From Phytophthora hibernalis (lineage: Eukaryota; Oomycota; Peronosporomycetes; Peronosporales; Peronosporaceae): a stretch of 64,000 nt of DNA. Below, piece after piece: positions 35,544 through 47,275 of this stretch. A program made the position numbers and the translations under genes. Within the stretch, counting starts at the first letter, position 1, and each line of letters opens with the position of its first letter. The DNA is taken from positions 62,001 to 126,000 of the forward strand of contig JAAKBF010000091.1 of NCBI GenBank assembly GCA_012656075.1, in the 5' to 3' direction. Below the pieces are notes generated by a model. It worked only from the letters and a program-made list of their open reading frames with translations, searched no databases and was not told the DNA's origin.

Positions 35544-35653
35544 AGGTTTGTACATGTAGCGTGGACCACATAAACCTTTCCCTTACAAATCCCCAGTTTC
35601 AAGATGCTCCCACTACAGGAATCGCCCGTTGCTCAGCACTAACGCCAGAAGTG

Positions 35654-36351
35654 ATGCTGCGCCGGGCGATTCAGCGCACGCGGCTGCACCTTCCGGCGCC
35701 CATCGGACACGACAACGGCGGCGGATGTTCCAGCGACAACGAGGACGCGAGCGCCAGCCCCAGCGTCGCGCACACGACTCTACGCGACGACGACGCGGTG
35801 CGCGACCACTTCCGCAAGCGACCAGAGGACGTCTCGGGTGTCCATTTGATCGAAGCGGAGAGCGCAGCCAAGAACCGGAGGGGCCACGTGGCTCATCTGT
35901 CCTCGGACGAGCAGCGGAGTGCAACAGACGCCTGGAAGCGGCTCCAAACGCTCTACGGACTGTTCCGCGAACTGGACGCCGCCTCGACGAGTACTCGCAG
36001 GACAGCGACACAGAGAGCGTCGAGCCCGAAAGAAAGCAGCCACAGAAGCCAAGGGATACGCGACGACGACACAGACGAGACGACGGACTGCGGTCGCTGC
36101 TGCAGGAGGCACAGCTGCCTCCGGGCGTGATCCTGCGCGACCTGCAGGCGCTGAGCAGGACGGACGGCACCGACGACAACGCCATGCCGCAGGGCTTCAC
36201 GGCCGGCATGTTCGCGGCTCTGGGTAACGCTATTTACAACGAGATGCTGGCGGCGGCGGAGCAGAATCGCATCAGCCCCGACGCCTTCGAGGAGCTGGGC
36301 AACTGCCTCTACGCTGATGCAGCGAGCGTGACGGTGCTGGCCACGGCTTAG
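35654..36351 (+). CDS. Unknown protein, one frame change
   Basis: Starting at ATG 35654 (MLRRAIQRTRLHLPAP), the frame runs through an acidic/Ser-rich stretch and a helical block (RSATDAWKRLQTLYGLFREL). Near 35978-35985 one base is missing (GCCGCC run). The next frame continues with DEYSQDSDTESVEPERK, RSLLQEAQLPPGVILRDLQ and a C-terminal helical block (GFTAGMFAALGNAIYNEML) to a stop at 36351. With one base restored it is about 232 residues. I do not recognise it; no signal peptide or transmembrane segment is visible. The start is uncertain because the frame is open upstream without an ATG. Confidence 0.6.
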
Positions 36352-36450
36352 GTTGGGATGCAGAGCATGGCCTTTTATTTTATTGGCTTTTCATATGAGC
36401 GTGGTGTTTCGTGCTTCAATGAAGAGTCTGGATGCTGCGGCCAAGTACGC

Positions 36451-37071
36451 CTACTGCTCCGTGGTTTGATTCTTGGCTTGCCAGTTGGCTAGAGCCTTGA
36501 TCCCGTCGTCTTGTACGTGTTGTACACCCTGGAAGTCGAGGACTTGGCCGTCGCGACGGATGATCACGAGCGCTGGGATGCCGCTGTTTCGGTGGGTGAC
36601 GCCCACCTCCACGTCGTCCTTGCCGTTGCGGATTCCGTACTGCAGCGTCAACGGTCAAATAGCAGCAGAAACACGTCCGTTCGAGAGACTTACCTGTCCG
36701 CGCAGCTCATTGCGGAGTTCGGCCTCACGTGGGATCATCCACCAGTCGCCATGCTTGGTCGAGAAGTGCTCCTGCTGGTCCTCCTCGGACATGTCGGAGC
36801 TCAAAAAGACCACGTCCAGCTGCTGCGTCGAGGCGCTCGCTTCGGCGTAAAAATCATTGAGCTGCGGTTGGAAGGCACGGCAGTCCGGGCACCAGTTCGC
36901 CTTTTCAGACCAAGCAGCGAGGTGTCAGAATCGATGCGGGCGTCCATGACACGCGGCAGAACGCACCGCGAAGTACAGAGCCAGCAGTCCAGTCTGGCCA
37001 AGGTCGCCACCGTCGATGGTCTCGCCCTTGGCGTTCACCAACTTCGTGCCGTGCAGCAGAGCGTCCGCCAT
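36451..37071 (-). CDS. Nucleoredoxin/tryparedoxin-like protein
   Basis: Three exons: 37071-36967, 36900-36694 and 36639-36451, with GT-AG introns of 66 bp (36901-36966) and 54 bp (36640-36693). They join in frame into a 166-residue thioredoxin-fold protein. The active site is WCPDC at about residue 37-41 (LYFAANWCPDCRAFQ). The middle has WWMIPREAELRNELRGQYGI and the end has the cis-Pro block SGIPALVIIRRDGQVLD. This layout matches nucleoredoxins and tryparedoxins, which reduce disulfides, probably in cytosol or nucleus since no signal peptide is seen. A paralogue lies just upstream on the same strand (37303-37771). Confidence 0.85.
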
Positions 37072-37302
37072 TTTTCCAGTTAAGCGCTCGAGTGTCTCTG
37101 TGCTGCTTAGGGAACAAGCGGGGGATTGGCTGGTGGCCGAGCAGAGTCTGTCGCTCGTCTACAGCTGATCTACAGTCATCGATGAGTGTGCAAAGTGTTA
37201 TTAGGTACAAAAAGGTGAGTAAGGAATTTCCGCAGTCTGCTGCAGCTCTGAAGGCAGGAAGGGTCTTTTATTATCTGTGAGCAGCTACGGAACGACACCG
37301 CT

Positions 37303-37771
37303 TTACTGCCACTTGGCGAGGGCCTTGATGCCGTCGCGCTCGATCTTGTCGGCGGCGTGGAAGTCCACGACGTCTCCGTCCGCGCGGATCACCACGAGCG
37401 TGGGGACGCCGCCTTTGCGTGTGATGGGGCTGAGCGCGCGCACCTCGGCGCCGGCGCAGACGCCGAACTTGCGCTTGAGCTGCGCGCGTGTCGCTCTCGA
37501 AGGGCACCATCCACCAGGGGCCCTGCTTGTCCTTCAGGTGCGCCAGCTGGTCGGCGGCCGAGGCGTCCGAGCCCACGAAGACCACGTCCACGTCGTCCCC
37601 CGCCGCCTTGTAGAAACTGTTGAGCGCTGGCTGGAAGGCGCGGCAGTCCGGGCACCAGTCCGCCGCGAAGTACAGCGCCAGCACCTTGCCGTCCTGACCC
37701 AGCTGCTCGCCCTGCACGGACTCGCCCTGTGCGTTGGTCAGCTTAATGCCCTGCAATAGCGTCTTGCTCAT
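37303..37771 (-). CDS. Nucleoredoxin-like paralogue, one frame change
   Basis: ATG at 37771 opens MSKTLLQGIKLTNAQGE and ALYFAADWCPDCRAFQP, so the WCPDC active site is intact, followed by WWMVPFESDTRA. A frame change then occurs in a GCGCGC run at about 37482-37490 (two bases missing or one extra). The next frame gives LKRKFGVCAGAEV, GGVPTLVVIRADGDVVDF and ends IKALAKWQ-stop at 37303. Restored it is about 156 residues. Unlike its neighbour it has no introns. The tandem pair suggests local duplication; intron difference suggests a retro-copied or intron-lost partner (inference). Confidence 0.75.
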
Positions 37772-37844
37772 GGTAGGAACGGTGACGCTGATGCAAATTA
37801 GTCAATGAGCTGCGATTGAGTCCAAAACAGAACATCCGAGTGGC

Positions 37845-37900
37845 ACACACTAATCCCAAAACAAGGTACTTGGAGTGTACCGTGTTTTGGCATTAGTGTG
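37845..37900. repeat. Hairpin upstream of the nucleoredoxin paralogue
   Basis: Arms 37845-37869 and 37876-37900 are near reverse complements (CACACTAAT...CAAAACA / TGTTTTG...ATTAGTGTG) with a 6-base loop. It lies about 75 bases upstream of the 37771 start. Could be a foldback element or a regulatory hairpin. Confidence 0.5.
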
Positions 37901-38532
37901 CACCACACTGGTCGAGTTCGTCAGCCAATCGGGACGCGCCGTTGGACAACTTCAACGTCCCGTTCTGTGACGCGCTCCATACTTTGAGCGCGTCAGTCAT
38001 CGGACGAGCCTACACTTCCAGCACCTCTTGGCTGCCAAAAAGCAGCTCGCGTCAGTGCGTAAATGATTCGCGAGCGGCCTCGAATCGACCGCACCAAACG
38101 CCAGCATTGCCCTCTCTTGGCCTCAGTATAGTACCTAATATCAGTACCTACATTTTTACATTGACATCCGTTACATGCAAATATAGATTTTACCCTCCTG
38201 CTATTGGTCCAAGCACGTCTGAACGCGTTGTCATTGGCCGAAAACGCCTTTCGCCCATCTGAGTCGGTTGAGACGCTCCTGTCCCAGTTCATCAAGTGCG
38301 TCTCGCTGGGGACGAAAGGACACGCGCTGCAGCTTGCTCCACCCCGATCCAGCTCGTGCACTAGACAGCGCAGCACTCAGTCCACCTGCTGGCGTGTTCC
38401 GCTGTTAATCCGAGCTCTAGAGGCCCCAGAATCAGGTGCACTACCGTCCGTCCTTTCCCTTCAGCTGGTTATTGTCCTGCGTGGCTTAGCGTCTGATTCC
38501 GCTGCTGCTCGTGGTATTCATCAGTCTCCAAG

Positions 38533-41480
38533 ATGATGAACGAGCGACGTCGCAAGCTGCAGACCGTGCGGGTGGACCACTACGACGGCCAGGCCATCTA
38601 CAGCGGCAATGAGCTCATCTACGAGCTCGGAGGCTACCTCGGAGGAGGCGCCGCCGGCGTGTGAGTGCCATTCGTAGTCTTGTTGCAGTCTCTAGAGCCT
38701 TATACTGTTGTACTGTGTGCTGCAGAGTATACGAGGCCTTCTCCACCAAGACCAAGCAGCACGTGGCCATCAAGATTTTGAATCCTGTCGGCTACAAGCT
38801 CTTCCCCAGTACGCTGCTGGCGCGGTGTATCGTCGCTGTAAAGGGAAACCTCTGGTGATACTGCCGTCGGGCGAACAGGAGCTTGGGGGCGGCAACGGAC
38901 TAAGGTCCGATCGACGCGCGTTGCCGGTGGGAACCATCGGCGCTCGAACTTTGGGGCTGCCAGAGCCACGACTGAGCGCATTCGCGTGGAGAACGTGTGG
39001 TGGCTCATTCACCCGACGTCCAAACAGGCGATTGCGGCCTTTGAAGACCCGTTCACGGGCCACGTTCGAGAACTTACACTGCCTCAGTGCATCCAAGTGT
39101 GGGGCGAAGTGGTGAACCAACAAGAAAACAGCAGTCAAGGACGGCAACAAGCAGACCCTGCGGACTTGTACCAGGAGGTCCAGGTGAAGAACCAAACGAT
39201 CAAAATCCCTCGAATCCCCAAGAAATTTATCAAGTTCGCGCACACGCGGCGCTCGATCCACCGAGAGATTTCCAACATGTCGGGGCTGAAGTACCATGAA
39301 AACGTACTGCGTCTGGATGAAGCGCTGGAGCTCGTGCAGGACAGCAAGTGCACCACGTTCCTGGTGCTCGAGCTTGCTGGTGGAGGTGAACTTTTCGACC
39401 GCATCAAGCTTGACTGCGGAACAGATGAGAAGACAGCGCTACTTTACTTTCGTCAGCTCATTTCCGGAGTCGCGTTCTGCCACAACTCTGGCGTCTGTCA
39501 TCGCGATCTCAAGCCTGAGAATTTACTTTTGGCCGACAATGAGGAGCACTCGACACTGAAAATCGCAGATTTTGGGCTATCCGCCATTTTCGCTTTCACT
39601 GAGAACGACGCTGGCGGTGGTGCTAATGGAAACGGAGCTGACCAACCTGCGATTCGGCGATTGCGTTCGGTGGTCGGTTCTCCTCACTACGTGGCGCCTG
39701 AGGTACTAATGGACGCTGGCCAAGGTTACGATGGCGCTAAGGCCGATGCATGGTCAATTGGTATCATCGTGTACGCGATGATCGCGGGTAATTTGCCATT
39801 CGGCAAGGACCTGCTCAAGTGTGTACGGTATGACCGCTTCCGCAAATGGTCATACAACACTAAATACAGTGATGACGACCCCACAGACGAAGTCGAATTT
39901 CCCACGTGGTTCTTCCCGGCGCGTTTCTCGCTAGAGCTGAAGTCATTGATCGCACAACTACTTTACCCGGATGCATGCATGCGTCTATCGGTGGAGGAAG
40001 CTCAGCGTCACGTTTGGGTGCGGGGTGAAAAGCTTAAGAAAGACGACCAACCGCCAAGCAATGGCTCACCACTCAGCACACCCGGGCTACCACCACCATC
40101 GCCTCACTCTACTTATAAGAATCGTATGGATGTGGCTATTAACACCCTGCAGGATGGTATTGATTTGGGTCAGCAAGTGCATCCGAGCCTCCTTGGCTCC
40201 GTGTCGCCCCAGGCAATCACAAGGCTGCTTGCGAAGTCTCCCAGCCCTCATGGGCATGCGTTTCGCTGCCCGCCGTCCCCGCAGCAAGGTCTCCGTGTGA
40301 ACAAACATCTCGCGGGAGTAGTCGGCTACATGCCCCCAGTGGACGAAACCTCGACCATGTCTGGCCAAACACCAGTGAGTTCCCTCGCCATGCAAAGAAC
40401 AACGACAGCTTCGAGTTGGAGGGTGACGATGATGACGCTTCACTGCCATCGGCCAAAGAGTTAAACGCGTGTAACATTTCGGAAGCTGCAGGGTTGTTGA
40501 AGCAAGAGGCGCTTGTACGGGAAGCGACTATGGCGACGTCAATTAACCTTTTGGGAAGTACGGCCGCAAGGGAACTCGGTGGTAACGCTGATAACGAGAG
40601 CAGCGATGTCATAGTACCTACTGCCCATTTGATATCGCAGGAAGCTACCGCTCAGAGGCAACAGCACCGCTTCGTGTCGCCCCCACTTGTCACCGGATCA
40701 CGAGATACCATGCCCATTCGATTCCGTCGCAATTCACCTCCGGAATTGTTTCTTCGTGGTTTTGTCCGAGGAAGATTTCGGGAACTCACAAACGGTGACA
40801 TCGGCAACTCTGGTGCCTTCGAGGGCATCAACATCCTAGGTCGTTCTCCTCCCCTTGTTCCGCAGTCGATTGTGGGACTTGATGAGAAGCCCGGTGTTCC
40901 CTTCAACCGTACGCTGACAGAGCCTCTGACACCAGCTGAAGAAATGGGAGCTGATGCTACCAGCAAACCAGTTCAAGCTGAAGACCAGGACCAGCAGGCG
41001 ACAAATCTGGTACCACCTCCGTCATATAGTGACGTCGTGGCCCGGTCAACGCGATTCCTTACGGCACTGCCAGCACGTTTGGTTCTATCTAACATTGAGA
41101 TCGCTCTTGCAGCCAACCCGTGCCCGCTTCCGTACGAGTACTCCAAGGTCCCTCAGAATGTGACTATTGATTGGGACAATTACCAGCTCGAGGTGCGGTA
41201 CGCTGGTCTCCTGACCTGTACCGTGCAGGTGTTCCTCTTCCAGCGCGGTGTATATCTCGTGGAATTCCGACGTGGCCACGTAAGTTTGGCCTTTATTCGT
41301 ATATCTCGTGTCTACATTCTAACACTCTGTGCGGTGTGGTGTGAGCAGGTTGATATTTTTCAGTTCAAGCGGTTTTACGAGAAGATCCGTGCGCAGATCT
41401 CAGAAGGCACGGAAGGAGGTTCCGAACAGCCTTCACCAGCTTATCGCAAGCGCAACAACTCCATTTCGGAGACGTTTTGA
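38533..41480 (+). CDS. Ser/Thr protein kinase (CAMK/SnRK-like) with KA1-like tail
   Basis: Exons as read: 38533-38660, 38726-38837, 38905-40374, 40461-41279 (or from 40416) and 41349-41480, with GT-AG introns in matching phase, giving about 886-901 residues. Intron 2 (38838-38904) and the 40375 intron (GTGAGT donor) are inferred from frame continuity. Kinase features: glycine loop GGGAAGVVYEAF, VAIK lysine, a long insert before the alpha-C helix (HREISNMSGLKYHENVLRL), HRDLKPENLL, ADFGLSAIF, SPHYVAPEVL. All catalytic residues are present. A long Ser/Pro-rich linker follows; the C-terminus (VTIDWDNYQLEVRY, VYLVEFRRG, FQFKRFYEKIRAQI) resembles a KA1 membrane/autoinhibitory domain, as in SnRK/MARK kinases. 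Tail-to-tail with the kinesin gene. Confidence 0.85.
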
Positions 41481-41772
41481 AGTTACGCTTGATGCTGAAC
41501 CTTCAGCCGCTCCATATCCAACGCTTTCGTTTTCACCCACAGCTGACGCACGCTGTACGTCCGTTTGCTTCGAGGTGAAGTACTACATGTAGTATTTCAA
41601 CTACATGTAGAACGTAGTATTTCAACTAGAACGATAACGCTACACCACAAATATGAAGCAGCGTGATGCTGTCTTTATTAAACATCCGTCGATGTTCAAC
41701 TTGTTGACCTAGGACACACAAGTTTTTCATTTATAAGTGACCGAGTTGATCGCACCTGCTAGATTAATTACT
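41481..41772. other. Convergent intergenic region
   Basis: Contains two CTACATGTAG palindromes and a direct repeat of GTAGTATTTCAACTA at about 41590-41632. It separates the kinase and kinesin stops. No canonical polyadenylation signal stands out. Confidence 0.4.
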
Positions 41773-44620
41773 TTAGCGATTCTGACATTTCCTGGTTGCA
41801 CGCGAAGGTTTGTGCCGACTTTTGAGCGCTTTGAGGTATGGTTCTGCAAGTGTCTTCGCTAACGGGGATTTTCCCAACGTGATCGCTGCTGCTGGGCTCC
41901 TGGTTGTGGTCGGTTCAACGTACAGCGGTACTGCTGTTTTCTTTTTCAAGCGAATGTAAGGAAGAGAGGCGTTGTTCAGATGAAGTCCCCAATGCCTGTG
42001 GTAGGTCACAGGAGAAACGGTGTGGGTTACTTGCTGCAGATCGTCGCGATGGCTGTGTGCTTTACTCGGGTACAGGTGCTCACGAAGTTCCTCCAAAACC
42101 CTCCACGGCCAGTTTTACTTGGCTTGATTTCAGGTAGATGAAGACGGTCGCTATCACGGTCCAAGATTTGAGGCTGTGAGGCTTTCAAGGCAAGGGCCGG
42201 AAGACTCAGATGATGGTCATCGTGTCTGGCAGAGATAAGCCTGACATCAAGTGGTTCTGTGCACAAATCGTCGTTGTTTCCGTGCTGGCCCTCTACGCTC
42301 GGACCAAGGCCCATTTGGAGATCTCGCAGTGTTTGTAGCTGCATCTTGTCGATTTCCAAGTTCCCAATCCGATATTCCATCAACAATACCTCACGGAGCA
42401 GCTCGTTGCGCTCCATCAGAGGACTCTGCTCGATTCCGAGACGAAATTCGTCCATAGTCCGCTCATTTCTTGCCAGTTGCTGTATCAATCCATCTCGCTC
42501 ACGTGCAAAGGAGACAAGAAGCTGGTCTTCCTTACTATTTCTTGTAGATTCACTGGTAGAATCGGTGATTAAAGAAGCGCTCGTAGCCAATGTACTTGCC
42601 GCCACTGTAGTTGAATAGCTTGGATTTTCCTGCGTCTTCTGTTCAATGACTTTAGATGTAGACTTTGCCGGAGACTGTGCACCATTCAGGAGCGCAGTCA
42701 GCGCAGGTATATTTTCTGTAGTCTGCAACTCCCGAACACGAACTCGAACCTGAAGTGTCGTAAGAGCTTGTTAGAAACACATCGGTATCTACACCGCGCA
42801 CGCAACCGCTCACCTGGTGTTCAAGCTTCAATAGCGAGTGATGCAATCTACGACGCTCTTCAAAAGACTCTGTGATATACTGGCGAGCTTCGCGCAGTTT
42901 GGCTGACTTCCAGTCTTCGTCTTCGGAATTGTTGTTGTTGTCGTCACTTTTTCTGCTGATGGACAATTTGTTGCTCTCGACCCAGTGTAACTTGGCTTCT
43001 GTAGAAGAACGTCGCTCAGCTTCAGCTTGCTCCTGTTGTCGAAGTAGCGCTTTCTTGAGTGTTGCTATCTCCTCCTGAAGATTGACCACGAGGCTGCTCT
43101 GGTTAATTGTAGTCTGATCAGACTCGGCGAGGTTTCTCCTTACTGTCGTTTTGATGTTTTTGGCTCGGTTTGCATACTTGAGTGTATTCAACGTTTCCTC
43201 AACGCTCGACGCAGCGAGACTTACGTTGGCAATCATCACCGTTCGGCAATTTCCTCCCAACGAGTCCTTCAGCAGCCTCGTTAGCTTGCTGTCTCTGTAG
43301 GGCACAAACGAACCTGGTGTTGATGCACCCAGAGCGTTGATGCAATTTCCCAGTGCCAGCAACGACCGATTGATGTTGGCCCCTCGAGAAGCCTCTGACC
43401 ACGATTTTGCGTCACTGCTGCTCGCTCGCTGCCTGCCAAATCTACCAAGGACAGCTTCCCAAACTTTACCTCCATTCTGTCGGGTCCCATATCGTCACCT
43501 AAAGACCCAGCATCAATTTCCTCCGGGTCTGGAGTGAGTCCATTCAGAGTTGACCTCTCTTGGTGAGCTATATGCACTTGTAACACGGCGTGCGATCGAG
43601 AGGAGAACGAATTTGCCGCTGTGCTCTCCTGGGACCGATACCTGTTGCCTCTGCGTAACAGCTTCATGACATCCTGTGCATTGTTTGCTTCTACTTCCGA
43701 AAGTCCGGCCACAACAGACCCCGAACCGGGTCTTCGCGCAGATCCAAGAACTCGGAGGATGGCATGGAGGACGCAGACGAACATGAAGAGCTCGCAGATA
43801 GCAGATCACGGATATTTTCGTTGTAAACCTCCAGAAAGGAGACTGTTACTCGATAGTGTGCACGACCTGTTGGGTCTGCCTGCACACGCTCGATGTTTCG
43901 GAACAAGTCTGCGAGTGTTCTGGCCATGATGCCGGGCTCTTCTGGCGTACCAAACATGGTGTACGTCTTTCCAGCTCCAGTACAACCGTAAGCAAACACG
44001 GTTGCATTGAAACCATTGAGCACGCCGTGGATCAAAAACTTGGTAGTGTTTTGGTAAACTTTTTGCTGGCCATCCTGCGGAGTGAACACGTAGTCAAACG
44101 CGTATCGTTTTTCTCGACTGCGTGCTCCACTTGAAATGGAAGGAGACGCAGATGCATGTCGAGGCTTCCGAAGTGGGTGCATTGATCGACGAATTGGAGA
44201 ATTTGTACAAAGCATGGACTCCACCAAGCCACCGGGGCTCCGAGTCAGCACCGCGACCTCCTTATCCCCGACAACTTTGACGATCTCTTCTCGATCGCGA
44301 TCGTGGCTTAGAAGCGGACGCAGACGTACCGTCACAAGAATGTTTGCCTGGTCTGTCCACATCTTTTGTCTGTACGCGTCGCTGTCCGTGTCTTCCTCTT
44401 CGTGATCGCTTCCTTGGTGGCTGTCAGTCTTTGACAGTAAATGCGGTAGGAAATTCTTCCTCGGGATCGGGCGCAGATCCGCGACGTTTTTCGTGAACAA
44501 TGCACCACCTTCGATCCGCGCGTGGCTGGTCATGGGTCGCAGAGCTGCAGGCGACAGCAGAAACAGCGGCGCGCTGCCACTGGTGGACTGTGAAAGGTCC
44601 GGGCCTCGAGCCAGCGACAT
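41773..44620 (-). CDS. Kinesin-8-like motor protein, two frame changes
   Basis: ATG at 44620. The motor domain shows ILVTVRLRPLL, FDYVFTPQDGQQKVYQNTT, P-loop GCTGAGKTYTM, switch I NSFSSRSH, switch II LVDLAGSERA, then NCINALGAST and YRDSKLTRLLKDSLGGN, and a neck LKYANRAKNIKT typical of kinesin-8 (Kip3/KIF18/19). Two frame changes, at 43719-43722 and 43380-43383, each fit one base lost from a C4 run. After an intron at 42750-42813 comes a coiled-coil stalk (ERNELLREVLLMEYRIGNLE). A stop occurs at 42027. Alternatively a 35-bp GT-AG intron (41996-42030, short) extends it in frame to 41773. With bases restored it is about 843 or 916 residues. Kinesin-8 proteins regulate microtubule plus ends, mitosis and cilium length. 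Confidence 0.85.
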
Positions 44621-47275
44621 CTGCTGCTCCGCTCACAGGGGATGACAAGTCAAACCCTCACAGTATGGTAGCTCAATCCACGAGCGACCTGCAGGTTACA
44701 GCGGGGAAGGAACTTGGCTCATTACAGCTTCACCCCTTATTATAGACCACCAAATATAGCAAATGCCAATAGTCAAAGGTGCTTGCAGCGACCATCACTC
44801 TTGCAACTTCAAGTTGCCTTTTTCGGTGGATACGGTGTCATCTCGGTCGGCGTATGAGCAGAGTGTTGGATCATCCGCTGACAGGCGCTCTGGTGTTATC
44901 CCAGCTATCACGCGGGTGCTGCAGCGTATGTTTTGCTGACGATGATATATAGTTCACATGCTCGTCCGTGTGGCTGTGGCCGCGAAAAGGTTGCGAGGGC
45001 ACTGCTCTAGCGGCGAAATACATGTAGCAAGCGCAAATCGGGGTTGGAGCGGTCATTCTCCGTTTCCGCTGATATTACCGCGCACGCACCACAAATGACT
45101 CGTGAAGCGCTGAAGACCATGAGACCGTGAGGGTGTTGTTATCATGCGCGTGGCTCCTTTGTGACGCATTCTGCACGGCCGCATTGCTACCGTTATTAAT
45201 AACAGCTCGCAGCTACTGAGATCGACCATCGACGAGTGCAGACCCGATGAGTCGTCTGAAACTCAGCGCTGCAACTGGAGTCCAGCTCGTCGTCATCCAG
45301 TGCTTGGAACGCTCGTAACGCAAAGTGTCAGCTAGCTGGTCAGCGGTACCCGGCGCCTAGGCTGGCGAAGTAGGTGGCAAACTCATCTCAACGACAACAC
45401 CTTGCATCAAACTGGCAACACCGAGTGCAAACTGGGCTCGTCCTCCGCGAACAGTGGCGACCACTTTCAACTTCGGTCCAGCGGTGTTGTCAAGGGGTCA
45501 ACTTGTGGCCAAACGACAATTGCGCCGCTGGGTGGCGCGCTTGACTTACGACCGGTGGAGGAGGCAATCTGCGCAACCAGATTCGCTTGACGGGAGCCTA
45601 AGCTCTGTCGTCCGGCCGTCCTCCTCAAGGAGGCCGCACTGACGTGACAGCCACGAAGGGAAGCAAAGTGCATGGCTCGAAAACCTACCGGTAGGGACAC
45701 CCACCCGAGCGCATGAATTTCATGCTGAAACGGGGAGGGTGTCTCCTCTCCAACACGAGCGTCTGCACGCTGAGAAACGTGCAAGGCGAACGTTGAAGCG
45801 AGCTCGAGCTGGGTCGCGCCGCCATCACGCCGATAGTCTCGCGCAACAGACCGTTTTACAAATTTCAATGCGGCATACTGAGCGCGAGTCTCTCGACCTT
45901 TCCAGCGCGACTCGAGGATCGGCAGCGTGACACCGCGCCACCTCGTCATCCGATGTGCCCGCCACTCCGTGGCGTCTATCCAAGTCGCTTTCGGTCTCTA
46001 CGCAGGGAAACTGCGGGGCAGACGTCCTTTTCGGGCCCAATCTGCGGATGTGTTGGTGGCACCACAATGAAACGACGGCGCCGGCGTCGGCGCTAGCGGC
46101 AGAAAAGGGAGCGGCAATCGCAAGAAACGATGCGAGCCTTCGGAGTCATCCGAGGCGTCGGCCCAGGCTGGGACGTCTGCAAGGCGCACCAGCGTGAACG
46201 CTCCCAACTCGACAGTAACGCTGCAATTGTGGCGAGCATATGGACGCTATGCTTTTTTCCTCGTGCTGGGAGACGAAGTGTCCATGTGGCGCGCCCTGGA
46301 ACCAAACTTTGGGCTGTTGCTCTCCAGCGTCGATCCCCATTTGGCGCGGGGTTGTCCTCCCCAAGTGGATAGGCGTTACTCACGACGCTTCAGTTGACCG
46401 GCCCTCCCATACAAAACACAAGCCATTCTCGAGAGCAGACGAGGTGACGCGCGGAACCAGCTGGTCAAAATCTGTCACAAGAGTGTCATTTGCCCGCGCT
46501 ATGCGCTGACGCTTTTGTGGCTCAAATCTCCGACCTCGATGCACTTGAAAATTGTATGCCACTGATATCTTCCTTGTCCAGCGTGAACCTTTTTGAAAAT
46601 CCACCGCCGCACTTGATCGCTCCCTAATGGCGCCCGTGCTGCAGTTGCTGCAGGTGGTCGCTTACGTGCCTTGCTGCGTTGGAAATCATGCGGAATCTTT
46701 GCTCGTGGTCAACGCCGACGCCACGGGCAGCCGCATGACACCCAACCATCAGGCGGATTGCTCCCGGGTCTTGTGGAGGTGCACGCCTCGCGCTTCCTTT
46801 CGTCCAGCTGTGGTCGCCTCGGATGGAAGCCAAGTCAGCGGCGTCAAACAGAGGGACAGTCACCGCGAGAGCCCAGCGATCAGACCAGATCCCGTGCTGC
46901 AACTGCGAGCGACTTCAGTAAACAGCAATTGCCTCGCTGCAGCGAGGCTCGGCGGCACCGGCAAAACTCCGAAGTCAAACGATGCTTCCGCCCAGGAAGC
47001 CGCGCTGAAGCTGCCACTCCGCACCGGGAAGCGCCCAGGCTCAGCGTCGCAGAGCGAAGCAGTCCTGAAAATCATTTCCCAACACTTGCACTTGACAGAG
47101 AGGCGGACCGACGCGTCAGTCAGTTCAGCAGTTAGGGTTGAGACCGCCCCGTCTCTCGCACCGCTCTCTACCAGCGCTCGCAGCGACTGCCTCATTAGGC
47201 GATTTGCCCCCGTGAGGCCACACCATCGGGCCAAGTGTCCAGTAGCCAACGTAAATTACACAAAAACCTCAGCGA
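44621..47275. other. Long divergent intergenic stretch, no gene supported
   Basis: GC-rich sequence with overlapping open frames on both strands (45467-45949 minus, 46627-47331 plus, 46860-47249 minus) that look like composition effects: no motif, no clear splicing. It lies between the divergent starts at 44620 and 47276 and must hold promoters. It is unusually long for this dense region, so a missed gene cannot be excluded. Confidence 0.4.

Noticed and set aside
35613..36209. 198-codon minus ORF opposite the unknown gene
   Set aside because: Arg/Ser-rich shadow of the plus-strand GC-rich coding region.
45467..45949. 160-codon minus ORF
   Set aside because: No family, no start context, similar open frames on the other strand.
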